DNA of 64,000 nucleotides from Gracilibacillus massiliensis. Its GTDB lineage: Bacteria; Bacillota; Bacilli; Bacillales; Amphibacillaceae. How positions within the stretch are numbered: position 1 is the stretch's first letter; each line of letters begins with the position of its first letter. Shown piece by piece: positions 8,818 through 18,373 of this stretch. The stretch lies in NCBI RefSeq assembly GCF_001458115.1, contig NZ_CZRP01000013.1, positions 496,001-560,000 on the forward strand. The letters are read 5' to 3'. Under the pieces are notes generated by a model that saw nothing but the letters and a program-made list of their open reading frames with translations, made no database searches and had not been told where the DNA came from. The position numbers and the translations under genes were made by a program.

Positions 8818-10508
8818 TATTTTTTATCTCCCTTTTTCCAAATTTCTTTCACGGTTTGATAAGCGAGCTTTGGTCTTCGGTATGTATCGACAATCCCTTT
8901 TTGATTCATTGTCCCTGCTCGCGTTAATAAAAACCCAAGACCTTCCGTAACACGACAATCCGCAAATTGCCAAATTAACAACCCACTAATGTATGATTTA
9001 TCCTCATAAGCTTCTAAATTCCGCCTAATTATTTCCGCATGACGTTCCTCCGTACCTTTTACTTGGGTTGGACTCCGATACCCGTAGATACCATCTCCGC
9101 CAAACTCGCTCATGATTATCGGTTTACCTTTTCCACCTAATTCGTCTGCCCATTTTTTTGCTTCTTCTACTAATTCTTTTGGATCTTCATCTGTGTACCA
9201 TTGTGGATATAAATTAAAGGAACAAATATCCACCAAGTCAAAACAAATCTCCTCGCCCCTGTGGTGTGAGGCAAACGTAATTGGTCTGCTGGAATCTAAT
9301 GCTTTAATTTGTTCGATTTGTTCTTGATACATTACTCTTCCTTCTTCCGTGTTACTGGCGCACTCGTTTAATATTCCCCATACGATAATTGATGGGTGGT
9401 GAATATGATTGGTTACCATCTCTTCATTTACTTTTAGACACTGCGTTTGAAATTTTGGATGTTGCATATGCTCCAGACTTAGTCCTCTTGCATGATTCTC
9501 TTCCCATACCAAGAACCCCATCTCATCACATAGATCTAAAAATAATTCATCGTTGGGATAGTGACTGGTTCGCACAGTATTAGCTCCCATATCCTTCATC
9601 AATTCTAAATCATGCACCATTAAAGCTTGTGAAAAAGATGCTCCAACTTGCGGATGGTCTTCATGCCTGTTAAAACCTCTCATCACTATATTCTCACCAT
9701 TGACTTGAATATGCCCATTTAGAGTAGTAACCGTTCGAAATCCAATTCGCTCAATTTGATCGTCAATAGGATCAATATCTTGACCCACATATAAATTCAG
9801 AGCTAATTCATATAAATAAGGTGAGCTTGGGGTCCATTCGCGTATATCTTTCATCGGAATAGAACGTGTAATAACGACAGAATTATTTGGCGCAACTTCG
9901 GAAAAAGGGGTAATAACTCTTCTACCTGAAATCGTTGCTTCTATTCGCACCTTCTTTAACTCATGCGTTAAATTAACTATATGTGCTTCTACTTCTAAGC
10001 ACCATTTATCCTCCACTTTTTTTGGTAAGGCTTTCATTATTTTAATAAAACAATCGGGAACCTCTTCTAAAATTACCGCTCGAATAATGCCACCATACGT
10101 ATAATAATCATTGGGTACATGCAAGGAAGAATCTTCTGTAAATCGATTATCTACTACGACCTCAAGAAGATGTTCGCCAGCTTTTAATTCCTGCAACACA
10201 ACAGAAAAAGGAGTATAAGCGTTATAGTGAGTTGCTACTTCTTTTCCATCAACCAAAACGGTTGCTGTATGGCTAACCCCTTTAAACTCAAGCCTCACAT
10301 TTTTCTCTTCGTTCACATCAAAATATTTACGATAAATAGCCCTACCTCGGTACGTTAAAAATTCAGGATGCATCTCCCAACAGCTCGGTACAGGTAATTG
10401 ATATCTTTTACTAGCTAATTCCCCCAAATCATTAATGGTCTGAAACTCCCAGAGACCATGCAAATCTCTGTTTTTTCTGATGCGATGTGTTTGAAAAAGT
10501 CGGATCAT
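8817..10508 (-). CDS. uidA: GH2 beta-glucuronidase-like glycosidase
   Basis: A 563-residue cytoplasmic GH2 protein with sugar-binding, immunoglobulin-like and TIM-barrel domains in order. The acid/base Glu is in WGILNECASN (about residue 381) and the nucleophile Glu in IIMSEFGGDG (about 467). NQKG near residue 534 fits the N-x-K motif that marks beta-glucuronidases among GH2 enzymes by contacting the glucuronate carboxylate. E. coli UidA has about 603 residues, so this one is slightly short. It is co-transcribed with the GH31 gene. A beta-galactosidase role cannot be fully excluded. Confidence 0.72.
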   Translation of the reverse strand: MIRLFQTHRIRKNRDLHGLWEFQTINDLGELASKRYQLPVPSCWEMHPEFLTYRGRAIYRKYFDVNEEKNVRLEFKGVSHTATVLVDGKEVATHYNAYTPFSVVLQELKAGEHLLEVVVDNRFTEDSSLHVPNDYYTYGGIIRAVILEEVPDCFIKIMKALPKKVEDKWCLEVEAHIVNLTHELKKVRIEATISGRRVITPFSEVAPNNSVVITRSIPMKDIREWTPSSPYLYELALNLYVGQDIDPIDDQIERIGFRTVTTLNGHIQVNGENIVMRGFNRHEDHPQVGASFSQALMVHDLELMKDMGANTVRTSHYPNDELFLDLCDEMGFLVWEENHARGLSLEHMQHPKFQTQCLKVNEEMVTNHIHHPSIIVWGILNECASNTEEGRVMYQEQIEQIKALDSSRPITFASHHRGEEICFDLVDICSFNLYPQWYTDEDPKELVEEAKKWADELGGKGKPIIMSEFGGDGIYGYRSPTQVKGTEERHAEIIRRNLEAYEDKSYISGLLIWQFADCRVTEGLGFLLTRAGTMNQKGIVDTYRRPKLAYQTVKEIWKKGDKK

Positions 10509-10558
10509 CCTATCTACTCCTCTTATATTGCTATCATTATTTTACAGCTTGAAAATTA

Positions 10559-11188
10559 CTATTCTTTTGCAATATCTGAAAAGCCCAGCATTCTCTCAAA
10601 GGAAATTAGTGCACCTTTCATCATCACCAGTATAAACAAACTAAAACCAAAGAATGGCAGTAATCCTGGGATAATTGTGAACAAAAAATAAATCAGAACG
10701 ATCGTTACAACCAAAACAATAGTGAGTAGCGGCATGGCGAACATACACAGAAAGGCATTTTTAAATAATTCAACAAGATTCATTTCAAAGTGAACATACA
10801 TCGGTAATAAATAAATGAGCATCCCTAGAAATAATATATTTACTAAAAGCAAAGGATAATACGTAAGGCGAATACCTTCATGCTGAATTACTTCAGCAAT
10901 TGACAGGTTGATGAAGAGCAATCCACCTACCAAAACTACAATAAAACCGACTAGATTACTTCTTACAAATTCTCGTTTATAGACCCGCCAGAAAGTTTTC
11001 GTTATCGAGATATCGCTATAACCTGTGAACCATTTTCTAAATATTGAAAAGGCTGCAATAATTGCTGGAAAGAAACCGAACACGATTAAACCTAATAAGG
11101 AAAAAGCGATCACTAAGATATTAATATAGGCGGTTCGAACAATGATATCGGTGAAACGATAGATTCGCTCTAAAGCAAATGATTCCAT
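10559..11188 (-). CDS. YesL-type (DUF624) membrane protein
   Basis: A 209-residue integral membrane protein with about five hydrophobic segments and the family pattern (N-terminal AYINILVIAFSLLGLIVFGFFPA, then a short loop with KWFTGYSD). DUF624/YesL proteins regularly sit in Bacillus operons with Lpl-type ABC importers and YesMN systems, as here. Their role is not established. The stop lies 50 bp before the GH2 start and the gene follows the LplC-like permease by 20 bp, so it belongs to the operon. Confidence 0.82.
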   Translation of the reverse strand: MESFALERIYRFTDIIVRTAYINILVIAFSLLGLIVFGFFPAIIAAFSIFRKWFTGYSDISITKTFWRVYKREFVRSNLVGFIVVLVGGLLFINLSIAEVIQHEGIRLTYYPLLLVNILFLGMLIYLLPMYVHFEMNLVELFKNAFLCMFAMPLLTIVLVVTIVLIYFLFTIIPGLLPFFGFSLFILVMMKGALISFERMLGFSDIAKE

Positions 11189-11208
11189 ATTATCCCCCCT
11201 TTACTGTT

Positions 11209-12099
11209 CTATTCTTTTACAGACCCCAGTGTAATCCCATGAATGAAATAACGTTGTAAAAATGGATAAACAACTAATACTGGAATCATCGCAATAAAGA
11301 TTTTCGCTGCGTCTAACGTTCGATTAGACATTTCACTCAATCGTTTGTATTGGTCTTCAGTCATTTGAGATGGATCCACCGACACTACTAGTTGTTGTAT
11401 ATACGTTTGTAATGGATAAAATTCTTCTCTTGTCATAAATATTAAGCCGTATAAGAATTCATTCCAGTGATAGACAATACTGAATAACGTCACGGTGGCA
11501 AGTACCGGTATTGAAAGAGGTATAAACAGTTTAAATAAGATATACCATGGTCCAGCACCATCAACGAGAGCCGCTTCTTCCAGAGATTTTGGTAAATTTC
11601 TAAAAAAGTTTATGGTTAAAATTATATTAAAAACAATCGTCTGAGCTCCACCTACCAGTACTAGGGCCCACACACTGTTCATTAAATTCAATTCTTGTAT
11701 CGTTAAATAAAGCGGAATTAATCCTCCGTTAAATAGCATGGTAAAAATAACCGTCCACATAATAACATTACGTCCTCGGAAGTCTTTTACTGTTTTCGAT
11801 AGCGGATAAGCCATTAATGGTACGATAATGAAGTTTAAGCCTGCACCGAGTACGACACGTTGAATCGAAATCCAAAACGACTTAAAAAATTGCGTATCGT
11901 TTAACAATTGTTGATATGATGTTAAATTAAAGTCAACCGGCCATAATGTGATGATTCCTGCTGCAGCCGCTGATTTGGAGCTAAGTGAAACGGCAAGTGT
12001 GTACCATAAAGGTAAAATACAGGTTAGAGCAATCGAACACAATATCACGATTAATACAATATCAAATATTTTTGAAGACAATGATTTACTTCTAATCAT
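11209..12099 (-). CDS. ABC permease, LplC/YtcP type
   Basis: A 296-residue permease with six predicted helices and the EAA loop (SLEEAALVDGAGPWYILFKLFIPLS). It ends YFIHGITLGSVKE, the classic C-terminus of the LplC/YtcP subgroup. It pairs with the LplB-like permease 17 bp upstream. This importer subgroup moves complex plant polysaccharide fragments such as rhamnogalacturonan or uronate-containing oligosaccharides. The adjacent GH2 enzyme suggests a glucuronide; that is inference. Confidence 0.9.
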   Translation of the reverse strand: MIRSKSLSSKIFDIVLIVILCSIALTCILPLWYTLAVSLSSKSAAAAGIITLWPVDFNLTSYQQLLNDTQFFKSFWISIQRVVLGAGLNFIIVPLMAYPLSKTVKDFRGRNVIMWTVIFTMLFNGGLIPLYLTIQELNLMNSVWALVLVGGAQTIVFNIILTINFFRNLPKSLEEAALVDGAGPWYILFKLFIPLSIPVLATVTLFSIVYHWNEFLYGLIFMTREEFYPLQTYIQQLVVSVDPSQMTEDQYKRLSEMSNRTLDAAKIFIAMIPVLVVYPFLQRYFIHGITLGSVKE

Positions 12100-12116
12100 G
12101 TGATTTCCCCCTTTCG

Positions 12117-13007
12117 CTAAAAAATTCTGTAGTTTGTGAACTTATACGCCATGTAGTACGAAACACTAATTAAGATAAATCCAGCGACTGATTTTAATAA
12201 TCCAACTGCAGTTGCTAGTTCATACTGAAGATTTAATAAACCTGTTCTATATACCCACGTATCAATAATGTCACCGGTAGAATATACAAGTGGATTATAA
12301 AGGTTAAAAATTTGATCAAAACCTGCGTTTAATACATTACCTAAACCTAATACAGCTAGCAATACTGCCGTAGTTCTAATGCCAGGTAATGTAACGTGCC
12401 ACAGCATTCGCATTCTGGAAGCACCATCAATACCTGAAGCTTCGTAAAGGGCAGGGTTAATACCTGTTAGCGCCGCTAGATAGATGATGGTATTAAAACC
12501 AAACTCCTTCCACACATCACTTCCTACAACTAAGAAAGGAAATAAGTCCGCTCTTCCAAAAAATAAAATCGGCTCTACTCCAAATACACCTAATAGTTGG
12601 TTAATAGGACCCTGATATGCGAATATATCTAACAGCACGCCACCAAGAATTACCCATGATAAAAAGTGAGGTAAATAAACGATCGTTTGAATCGAACGCT
12701 TCAAACCAATATACCTTAATTCATGAAGCATTAATGCAAACAGTAAAGGAACAATTAAGTTTCCTATTATTTTCATAATCGCAATAAACATCGTATTAAA
12801 AAAGATAATTGGCGTATCATTTAGTTGAAACATGTACTTGAATGTTTCCAAGCCGACAAATTCTGAATTAAAAACACCTTGACCTGGATTGAAATCTTGA
12901 AAAGCAATGATGATGCCAAACATTGGAATAATACTGAAAATAAATAACCAAACAAAACCTGGAAGCATCATCAAGTAGTAGTGTTTGGCAAAGCCTTTTG
13001 CTTTCAT
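12117..13007 (-). CDS. ABC permease, LplB/YteP type
   Basis: A 296-residue permease beginning KHYYLMMLPGFVWLFIFSIIPMFGIIIAFQDF, the signature N-terminus of LplB/YteP proteins. The EAA loop is ALYEASGIDGASRMRMLWHVTLPGI (about residues 185-210), and it ends in the family-typical YKFTNYRIF. The ATG at 13007 has GAGGGAGAG upstream. It is separated from its SBP gene by 310 bp that hold a dispersed repeat, which is unusual inside such operons. Confidence 0.9.
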   Translation of the reverse strand: MKAKGFAKHYYLMMLPGFVWLFIFSIIPMFGIIIAFQDFNPGQGVFNSEFVGLETFKYMFQLNDTPIIFFNTMFIAIMKIIGNLIVPLLFALMLHELRYIGLKRSIQTIVYLPHFLSWVILGGVLLDIFAYQGPINQLLGVFGVEPILFFGRADLFPFLVVGSDVWKEFGFNTIIYLAALTGINPALYEASGIDGASRMRMLWHVTLPGIRTTAVLLAVLGLGNVLNAGFDQIFNLYNPLVYSTGDIIDTWVYRTGLLNLQYELATAVGLLKSVAGFILISVSYYMAYKFTNYRIF

Positions 13008-13038
13008 AATAAACTCTCCCTCTCAACTAAGATGTGAA

Positions 13039-13278
13039 TTAAGAAAAGCGCAGAGCGCCCGTTTAGAAACGTAGCGACTTCAGAATCGACTGAGATAAAG
13101 GAATCACGGTGAGGTTACGAACCGATGATGACTTTCACCTAAAGGTATAAGTGCGACTAAGCCTCTGTTTTCACCAATCGGCAAGTCTTCTTTATCGCAG
13201 GCAGAGTCGTGAAGTCGCCTAGTTTCTGGCGATCGGAGCTAGACATGATGCCACTTATATGCTTTCTTTACTTATGAT
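13039..13278 (-). repeat. Dispersed structured repeat, copy A
   Basis: About 240 bp, closely matching the reverse complement of 37087-37265. Shared blocks include AAGAAAAGCGCAGAGCGCCC, GATAAAGGAATCACGGTGAG, GAACCGATGATGACTT and GGAGCTAGACATGA. The two ends are imperfect inverted repeats (GAAACGTAGCGACTTCA near one end, TGAAGTCGCCTAGTTTC near the other), so the element can fold into one long hairpin. This copy carries roughly 50 extra internal bases compared with copy B. It sits between an SBP gene and its permease. No protein is encoded. A MITE-like or bcr-like element is possible. Confidence 0.75.
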
Positions 13279-13280
13279 AG

Positions 13281-13306
13281 AAGGCGCCGAAAAGTTTCGA
13301 CGCCTT
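13281..13306 (-). terminator. Weak hairpin after SBP gene
   Basis: AAGGCG pairs with CGCCTT and CGAAA with TTTCG around a short loop, directly after the SBP stop. No strong U-tract follows, so partial read-through into the permeases is expected. Confidence 0.45.
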
Positions 13307-13317
13307 TAATAGTTAAA

Positions 13318-15033
13318 TCAATTTACTACTTCCGCTACTTCCTCTGTAATCTGATCTCCGCCTTGTTGCTTCCAATCTTCTACAAATTGATCAAATGCAT
13401 CTAGAGGTTCAGAACCCATAATAATTTTCAAGAATATCTCGTCCTCTAATTTCTTTAAATTCACCCAACGATCTTCCATTGATTCCGTTTGAGAATAAAT
13501 TAAACTTGGAACACCCTTCACTTCGGTATCAACCTGTGGTGCGGTACCAACTAAAGCAGAATAGGCTCGAGTAAAGCTAGTTGACGTTATATCCCAATGT
13601 TCGATATCCATATTGTCATATGGCTCAAGCTTGGCATCAAAAACAGTATCTACATCATTTTTAATTAATTTATAAGCTGGCATATCATAAAAATCTTCTG
13701 GTTCTTTTGTTCCAGCTAATACTTCACGCATAGCAACCGTAGTTACTTCCATTTCATCGGCAGGTGCATAAACTAGTCTTAGTGGATAATGACCAGGTCC
13801 ACCTCCACCTTCCATGTGATCAAATTCAGATTCATGCGCAAATAAATTATTTAACATTTTCATTGGAGCTTCAGGATGTTCATATCCTTTTCTCACTACT
13901 ACATAAGAACTTGTCGGTGTGCTTAAATGCGGAGTATATTCCCCATTTTCATCTAATGGAATAGCATATGACTGCCAATTTGCTTCAGGATTTTCTGTAA
14001 CCGCATCCGTTATCGGTCCGTATGGCATCCAGAAAGGTCCAGAGAACATTCCTGTTTTACCACTAATAACAGATTCACCAGAATCTTCACGTACACCCAT
14101 TTCTCTATCAATTAATCCTTCTGCATACATATCTCGCAGTGTTGCTAAAGCTTCTTTTGTTTCAGGTAAAGTGGAACCATATACTGGATCGCCGCCTTCT
14201 CCTTCTATCCAATAACCTGGATATGCATGATGTGCTGAGAAAATGCCATCAAACCCGTATAAGTTATTGGTGGACTCCAAAAAGTTTGCATATAATTTAT
14301 TGCTTGTGTCAGGACCTGCTAGACCAATCGTGTCATCTTCACCATTTCCGTCTGGATCTTCTTCGACAAACGCTCTTGCTACCTCTTTTAATTCCTCTAA
14401 AGTCGTGGGTGGTTCAAGTCCAAGTTCATCTAACCAATCTTTTCTGATCCACATATTATGAATTCCATCAGCAGATGCTTGTGAATTTGGAATCGCCATG
14501 ATTTTACCATCAAACGTTACGTTGTCTAAGGCAACACCACCTGTACTATCAATTATTTCTTTGATTGCAGGAGAAGCATAATCTTCATATACTTGCGTTA
14601 AATCTGCTAATTGATCTGCTTCTACCATTTGACGTAGTTCTACTGGTCCTACGATCATCGCATCCGGTAAGTCATTACTAGCAATTGCTAAACTTACTTT
14701 TTGATCATAATTGGAAGGTGATGCAGTAAAGGCATGCTCAACTTCAATATTTAAGTTTTCTTTCACATGATTGACATACTTGTTATTAAGTGGTGTCTCA
14801 CCTTCTTCTAAACTCGTATCGGTAGGGTCCACCTCTTGGCCAATCGCAATTGTAACCGTTTCCTCGTAAACTCCAAAAGGATCCGCGTCTTCATCACTAG
14901 TTGTTTCTTCTGTTGTAGTTTCTTCCTCTGTCCCCTCGGACTCTTCATTGGTACCAGCATCGTCTGAGCATGCTGCTAAGAGTAGTAAAAATAACAAAAT
15001 AAGTAGAGCGAAAATTTTCCCCTTCACTTTCAT
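13318..15033 (-). CDS. Sugar-binding lipoprotein, LplA/YtcQ type
   Basis: A 571-residue lipoprotein. The signal peptide ends in the lipobox LLAAC, followed by an acidic linker (about residues 22-52) and the large binding domain of the LplA/YtcQ group (EVDPTDTSLEEGETPLNNKYVNHVKENLNIEVEHAF; IAIASNDLPDAM-like segments; IWIRKDWLDELGL-type helix). The length suits this group, whose members bind larger oligosaccharides than MalE-type proteins. It is the first gene of the LplABC-like block. A cre-like site lies 56 bp upstream and the YesN/YesM pair is next upstream. Confidence 0.9.
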   Translation of the reverse strand: MKVKGKIFALLILLFLLLLAACSDDAGTNEESEGTEEETTTEETTSDEDADPFGVYEETVTIAIGQEVDPTDTSLEEGETPLNNKYVNHVKENLNIEVEHAFTASPSNYDQKVSLAIASNDLPDAMIVGPVELRQMVEADQLADLTQVYEDYASPAIKEIIDSTGGVALDNVTFDGKIMAIPNSQASADGIHNMWIRKDWLDELGLEPPTTLEELKEVARAFVEEDPDGNGEDDTIGLAGPDTSNKLYANFLESTNNLYGFDGIFSAHHAYPGYWIEGEGGDPVYGSTLPETKEALATLRDMYAEGLIDREMGVREDSGESVISGKTGMFSGPFWMPYGPITDAVTENPEANWQSYAIPLDENGEYTPHLSTPTSSYVVVRKGYEHPEAPMKMLNNLFAHESEFDHMEGGGGPGHYPLRLVYAPADEMEVTTVAMREVLAGTKEPEDFYDMPAYKLIKNDVDTVFDAKLEPYDNMDIEHWDITSTSFTRAYSALVGTAPQVDTEVKGVPSLIYSQTESMEDRWVNLKKLEDEIFLKIIMGSEPLDAFDQFVEDWKQQGGDQITEEVAEVVN

Positions 15034-15088
15034 GTAAAACCCCTCTTTTCATTTCATGTATTTATTACAGTTCTAATGATACCAGTAA

Positions 15089-15102
15089 TGAAAACGCATT
15101 CA
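15089..15102. promoter_or_regulatory. cre-like site upstream of LplA-type SBP
   Basis: TGAAAACGCATTCA fits TGWAANCGNTNWCA with one mismatch and keeps the central CG. It is 56 bp upstream of the SBP start, a position suited to CcpA-mediated repression. Confidence 0.55.
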
Positions 15103-15208
15103 ATAAGTCAAATGTGTTCAGTTTAAAGGGGATAAATGTTTACTGTTTTTGATAACTTTACTCATTCTTTCACAGAGAATACATCTGTCTAACTAACAAA
15201 GAACATAT

Positions 15209-16600
15209 TTACTCCTTGCTTTGTTGTTTTCGGTATTCACTAGGGAGTAAACCGGTTGATTTTTTAAATACTTTACTAAAATACTTCACATCCGCGTAGC
15301 CTACTTTTTCTGAAATAACAGAAACCTTTTCCGTTGTAAATAACAGAAAGTTTTTTGCTTTTCTAATTCGGGCAACTCTTACATATTCATTAAATGTATT
15401 TCCCACTACCTGTTTAAAACATATAGAGAAGTAACTTCTGCTCATGTTTACATCTTTGGCAATTTCATTAGCTGTAATCGATGTATCTAACTTTTTTTCA
15501 ATAATTTGGATCGCTTCTATAATGCAAGCCGTTGTTTCTTCTGATACGGATGTATAAAAAATTTTTTGATGTATTGTTTCTTTCGTTTCTCTAAACCATT
15601 TTTCTACTTCTTGCCAACTTCTAAATTCATCTGGGAGTGACAAATCGACTGCAAGAATATCTGCATAAATTCGTCTACATTCATGGATGGTTAATAATAA
15701 AAGACTCATCAATTTGTTTTTTGCTAATCTTAATTCTCTTAAATCATATAAAGTTTTTTCTAATAAATCATCACTGCGACACCATTTTAAAGAGATTAAT
15801 TCTTCCTTTAATTTTTGTATTTCTTCTTTTGTTGCTCTACGCCTAATTATATTTGCACTTGTTAAAGTATAGAAAGAGAGAATACCCGTTTTTTCTACCT
15901 CATAAAAAAAAATCGAGTCTTTATATTTTCGTACAAAACTTTCTAGTTCGTTAATCTCTAATTTATGATTACTATCAATTTCGACTAATAAAATCTGTTC
16001 ATTGGGATGAATTTCGGAAGTGGCATGTTTTTTAAGATCGGTAATATTCACTTCATAATCGATATATAATACATTTTCACCTAATACAACGATTGACAAT
16101 GTTTTAAATTCATTTCGGAATCTCGTCTCATATTTATCGATTTCTTCATCAGTTATTAAAAAATAGCCTTTATTCACTGCTTGTATTTCAGTTTTTTCTG
16201 TACTCCTCAGAGGTTGTTCGTCCAACTTGATACGGTCGTGAATTCTTTTTAGTGTTTTATCCATTTCTTCATTATCTAGCTCAACTTTTGCAATATAATC
16301 AATCGCGCCAAGCCGCATCGCATCTTGAATATAATCAAAATCTCGGTGCAAAGATAATACTACTACATGGATATCTGAATAATTTTCTTTCACCTTTCTA
16401 ATTAATTCCGTACCTGACATAATTGGCATCGCCAAATCAGTAATAATTAAATTAACTTCTTCTGTTTCTAAAAATTCTAAAGCTTTCTCTCCGTTCTTCG
16501 CATCTCCTACCACCTTCATATCAAAAGTCTCCCAATTAAAAGATGAAATCAAGCTTTTACGGACTAATTTATCATCTTCTACTAATAACACTCGAATCAT
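15209..16600 (-). CDS. Response regulator, YesN/AraC family
   Basis: A 463-residue regulator. The receiver domain (1-120) has the phospho-acceptor Asp in LIITDLAMPIMSG, but the usual Lys-Pro is Lys-Val (IDYIAKVEL). A long middle region of unknown fold follows. A C-terminal AraC/XylS double helix-turn-helix (about 365-463) carries SRSYFSICFKQVVGNTFNEYV and VGYADVKYFSKVFKKSTGLLPSEYR. The frame is open to 16645, but the ATG at 16598-16600 follows GGAGGGG by 6-7 nt and is the true start. The kinase stop lies 1 bp upstream. It probably activates the LplABC/GH31/GH2 operon that follows. Confidence 0.9.
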   Translation of the reverse strand: MIRVLLVEDDKLVRKSLISSFNWETFDMKVVGDAKNGEKALEFLETEEVNLIITDLAMPIMSGTELIRKVKENYSDIHVVVLSLHRDFDYIQDAMRLGAIDYIAKVELDNEEMDKTLKRIHDRIKLDEQPLRSTEKTEIQAVNKGYFLITDEEIDKYETRFRNEFKTLSIVVLGENVLYIDYEVNITDLKKHATSEIHPNEQILLVEIDSNHKLEINELESFVRKYKDSIFFYEVEKTGILSFYTLTSANIIRRRATKEEIQKLKEELISLKWCRSDDLLEKTLYDLRELRLAKNKLMSLLLLTIHECRRIYADILAVDLSLPDEFRSWQEVEKWFRETKETIHQKIFYTSVSEETTACIIEAIQIIEKKLDTSITANEIAKDVNMSRSYFSICFKQVVGNTFNEYVRVARIRKAKNFLLFTTEKVSVISEKVGYADVKYFSKVFKKSTGLLPSEYRKQQSKE

Positions 16601-16601
16601 C

Positions 16602-18296
16602 TTACTCCCCTCCATTCGGTATATATAAAATGACGCTAGTTCCATGATCTATTATACTGATAATTTCGATTCTTGCTTTATGATTATATGTTCGTTCTAG
16701 TATTCTTTTTACATAATTCAAACCAATTCCCATGCCCTGCTTCTTTTCTTCTAACTGATCTGTATGAAGTATTTTGTTAATTTTTTCTCGCGACATTCCT
16801 CTGCCATCATCCTTAATCTCTATCATGATCTCATTATGGTGGAGTTGAATATTGACATCGATTTGCCCATCATCTACTAAGCCATGATAAATCGAATTTT
16901 CCACAATCGGTTGCAGAATAAATCGAGGTACGGAAGTTGTTAATAAATCATTATCAAGCATAATATGAATGTTGTAGGTGAAATCATAACGAATTTGCTG
17001 CAGCTGTAAATATTGCTCCATACTTTCTAATTCATCTTTTAAAGTAGAGGATTGGCCTAGCTTCCCCATATTGTAATAAAGGATTTTATTTAAAGAAGAA
17101 ATAAGGTGTATTACTTGATTTTTTTCACCAGAAACTGCTAACCACCTTGCTGTATCCAAGGTATTCATTAAAAAGTGTGGATTAATTTGATGTAGCAGTT
17201 TTTCCACCTCTAAATCAGCCCTATTCCTTTCTTTGAGCTCAATTTCTGTGATTAAAGTTGAAATTTGTTTTCTCATATACCTGAACCTGTTGGTAAGCTC
17301 CATAAATTCTGGGATAGATGTCTGGACAATTTCCGAATGAAAGTTGCTGTCTCCCATTAATTTTACTTCACGGTTAAATTGATTTAGTGGTTTATAAAAT
17401 GTTTTCCATAATAGCAATCCGACGACTAAACTAATCATGACAAACAATATTGCAATGTACATCATCATAATAATCCACTGATTAATCTCTTCATTGTATT
17501 GCGAAATAGAGATAAGAGAAACAATACTCCATCCACGCTCGGTATCCTCTCTAAACCAGTAATAGCCATCTGTTGTCCCATAATTTGCATCGCTTTTTGG
17601 ACGAAAGGTTTGATTAACAGAGAAAGCTGCCTCCTGCTCTGAGTAAATAATTTCTTTATTCTCATCTAATATAAGATAACTAGTATCATTTATGACATTA
17701 TCTGATTCTAGTATGTTTTTCGTTAGATCTAGATTAGATTCAATATATAAATAGACTTTCTGAGGATAGTTAATACTTAATTCTCTTACAGTGGAGAGAA
17801 CGGATTTATTATTAAATCTCTCCATACTAACGTGAGGACCAAAGTTATCAATCTTATATCCTTTTATAAATAACGGTTCGTTTCTTAATGTAAAATCATC
17901 TTTTGCCCAATGACTGTTAAAAACATAACTATCCTCCTCTTCTATATAGAGGAGAGATAGACCAATATTCGGATTACTAAATGTGATCACATTTAGTTCA
18001 TTTTTAATTTCTTCATATAATTGTTTCTTTTCTAAAGAATCTTCCATTTCGAGATAGTTTTGTAATGTAATGTTAATGTTCTCTGAAAAATCGATTTGCT
18101 GGGAAACATAGTTCATGTCATCAATCGTATTTTCAAGTGTTAATCTGATTTGATTTAGATTGCTATTAAAGGTGGTATTTAATTTATTTGTTAAAATCGA
18201 TGACATTGTAAGGTAGGAAAAAACAACGGTGAAAACAAGTGGAATAAAGGTGCTTACAGCAAATACGATCGCTATACGACCTTTTAGACTCATCAT
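16602..18296 (-). CDS. Sensor histidine kinase, YesM family
   Basis: About 564 residues: an N-terminal transmembrane helix, an extracellular sensor (about 40-290), a second helix (about 280-300), HAMP, His_kinase (INPHFLMNTLDTARW) and GHKL ATPase (DDGRGMS, GMGIGLNYV). The open frame runs to 18509, but its first ~45 codons lie in the IS element and are not native. No ribosome site stands before the two ATGs at 18291-18296. Instead GGAGG lies 9 nt before an in-frame ATA at 18321-18323, giving a family-like N-terminus VKLINKFKMMSLKGR, so translation may start there. The IS4 element ends 77 bp upstream and may have cut off its promoter. Confidence 0.88.
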   Translation of the reverse strand: MMSLKGRIAIVFAVSTFIPLVFTVVFSYLTMSSILTNKLNTTFNSNLNQIRLTLENTIDDMNYVSQQIDFSENINITLQNYLEMEDSLEKKQLYEEIKNELNVITFSNPNIGLSLLYIEEEDSYVFNSHWAKDDFTLRNEPLFIKGYKIDNFGPHVSMERFNNKSVLSTVRELSINYPQKVYLYIESNLDLTKNILESDNVINDTSYLILDENKEIIYSEQEAAFSVNQTFRPKSDANYGTTDGYYWFREDTERGWSIVSLISISQYNEEINQWIIMMMYIAILFVMISLVVGLLLWKTFYKPLNQFNREVKLMGDSNFHSEIVQTSIPEFMELTNRFRYMRKQISTLITEIELKERNRADLEVEKLLHQINPHFLMNTLDTARWLAVSGEKNQVIHLISSLNKILYYNMGKLGQSSTLKDELESMEQYLQLQQIRYDFTYNIHIMLDNDLLTTSVPRFILQPIVENSIYHGLVDDGQIDVNIQLHHNEIMIEIKDDGRGMSREKINKILHTDQLEEKKQGMGIGLNYVKRILERTYNHKARIEIISIIDHGTSVILYIPNGGE

Positions 18297-18364
18297 CTTA
18301 AACTTATTTATAAGCTTGACTATAACAAACAACCTCCATTCCTCTGATACAAAATGAAATAAAA

Positions 18365-18373
18365 TAGCAAAAT
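18365..18373. repeat. Target site duplication of IS4 element (left)
   Basis: TAGCAAAAT directly abuts the left inverted repeat. The identical 9 bp stands at 19780-19788 on the right, the hallmark of a single transposition event. Confidence 0.9.
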
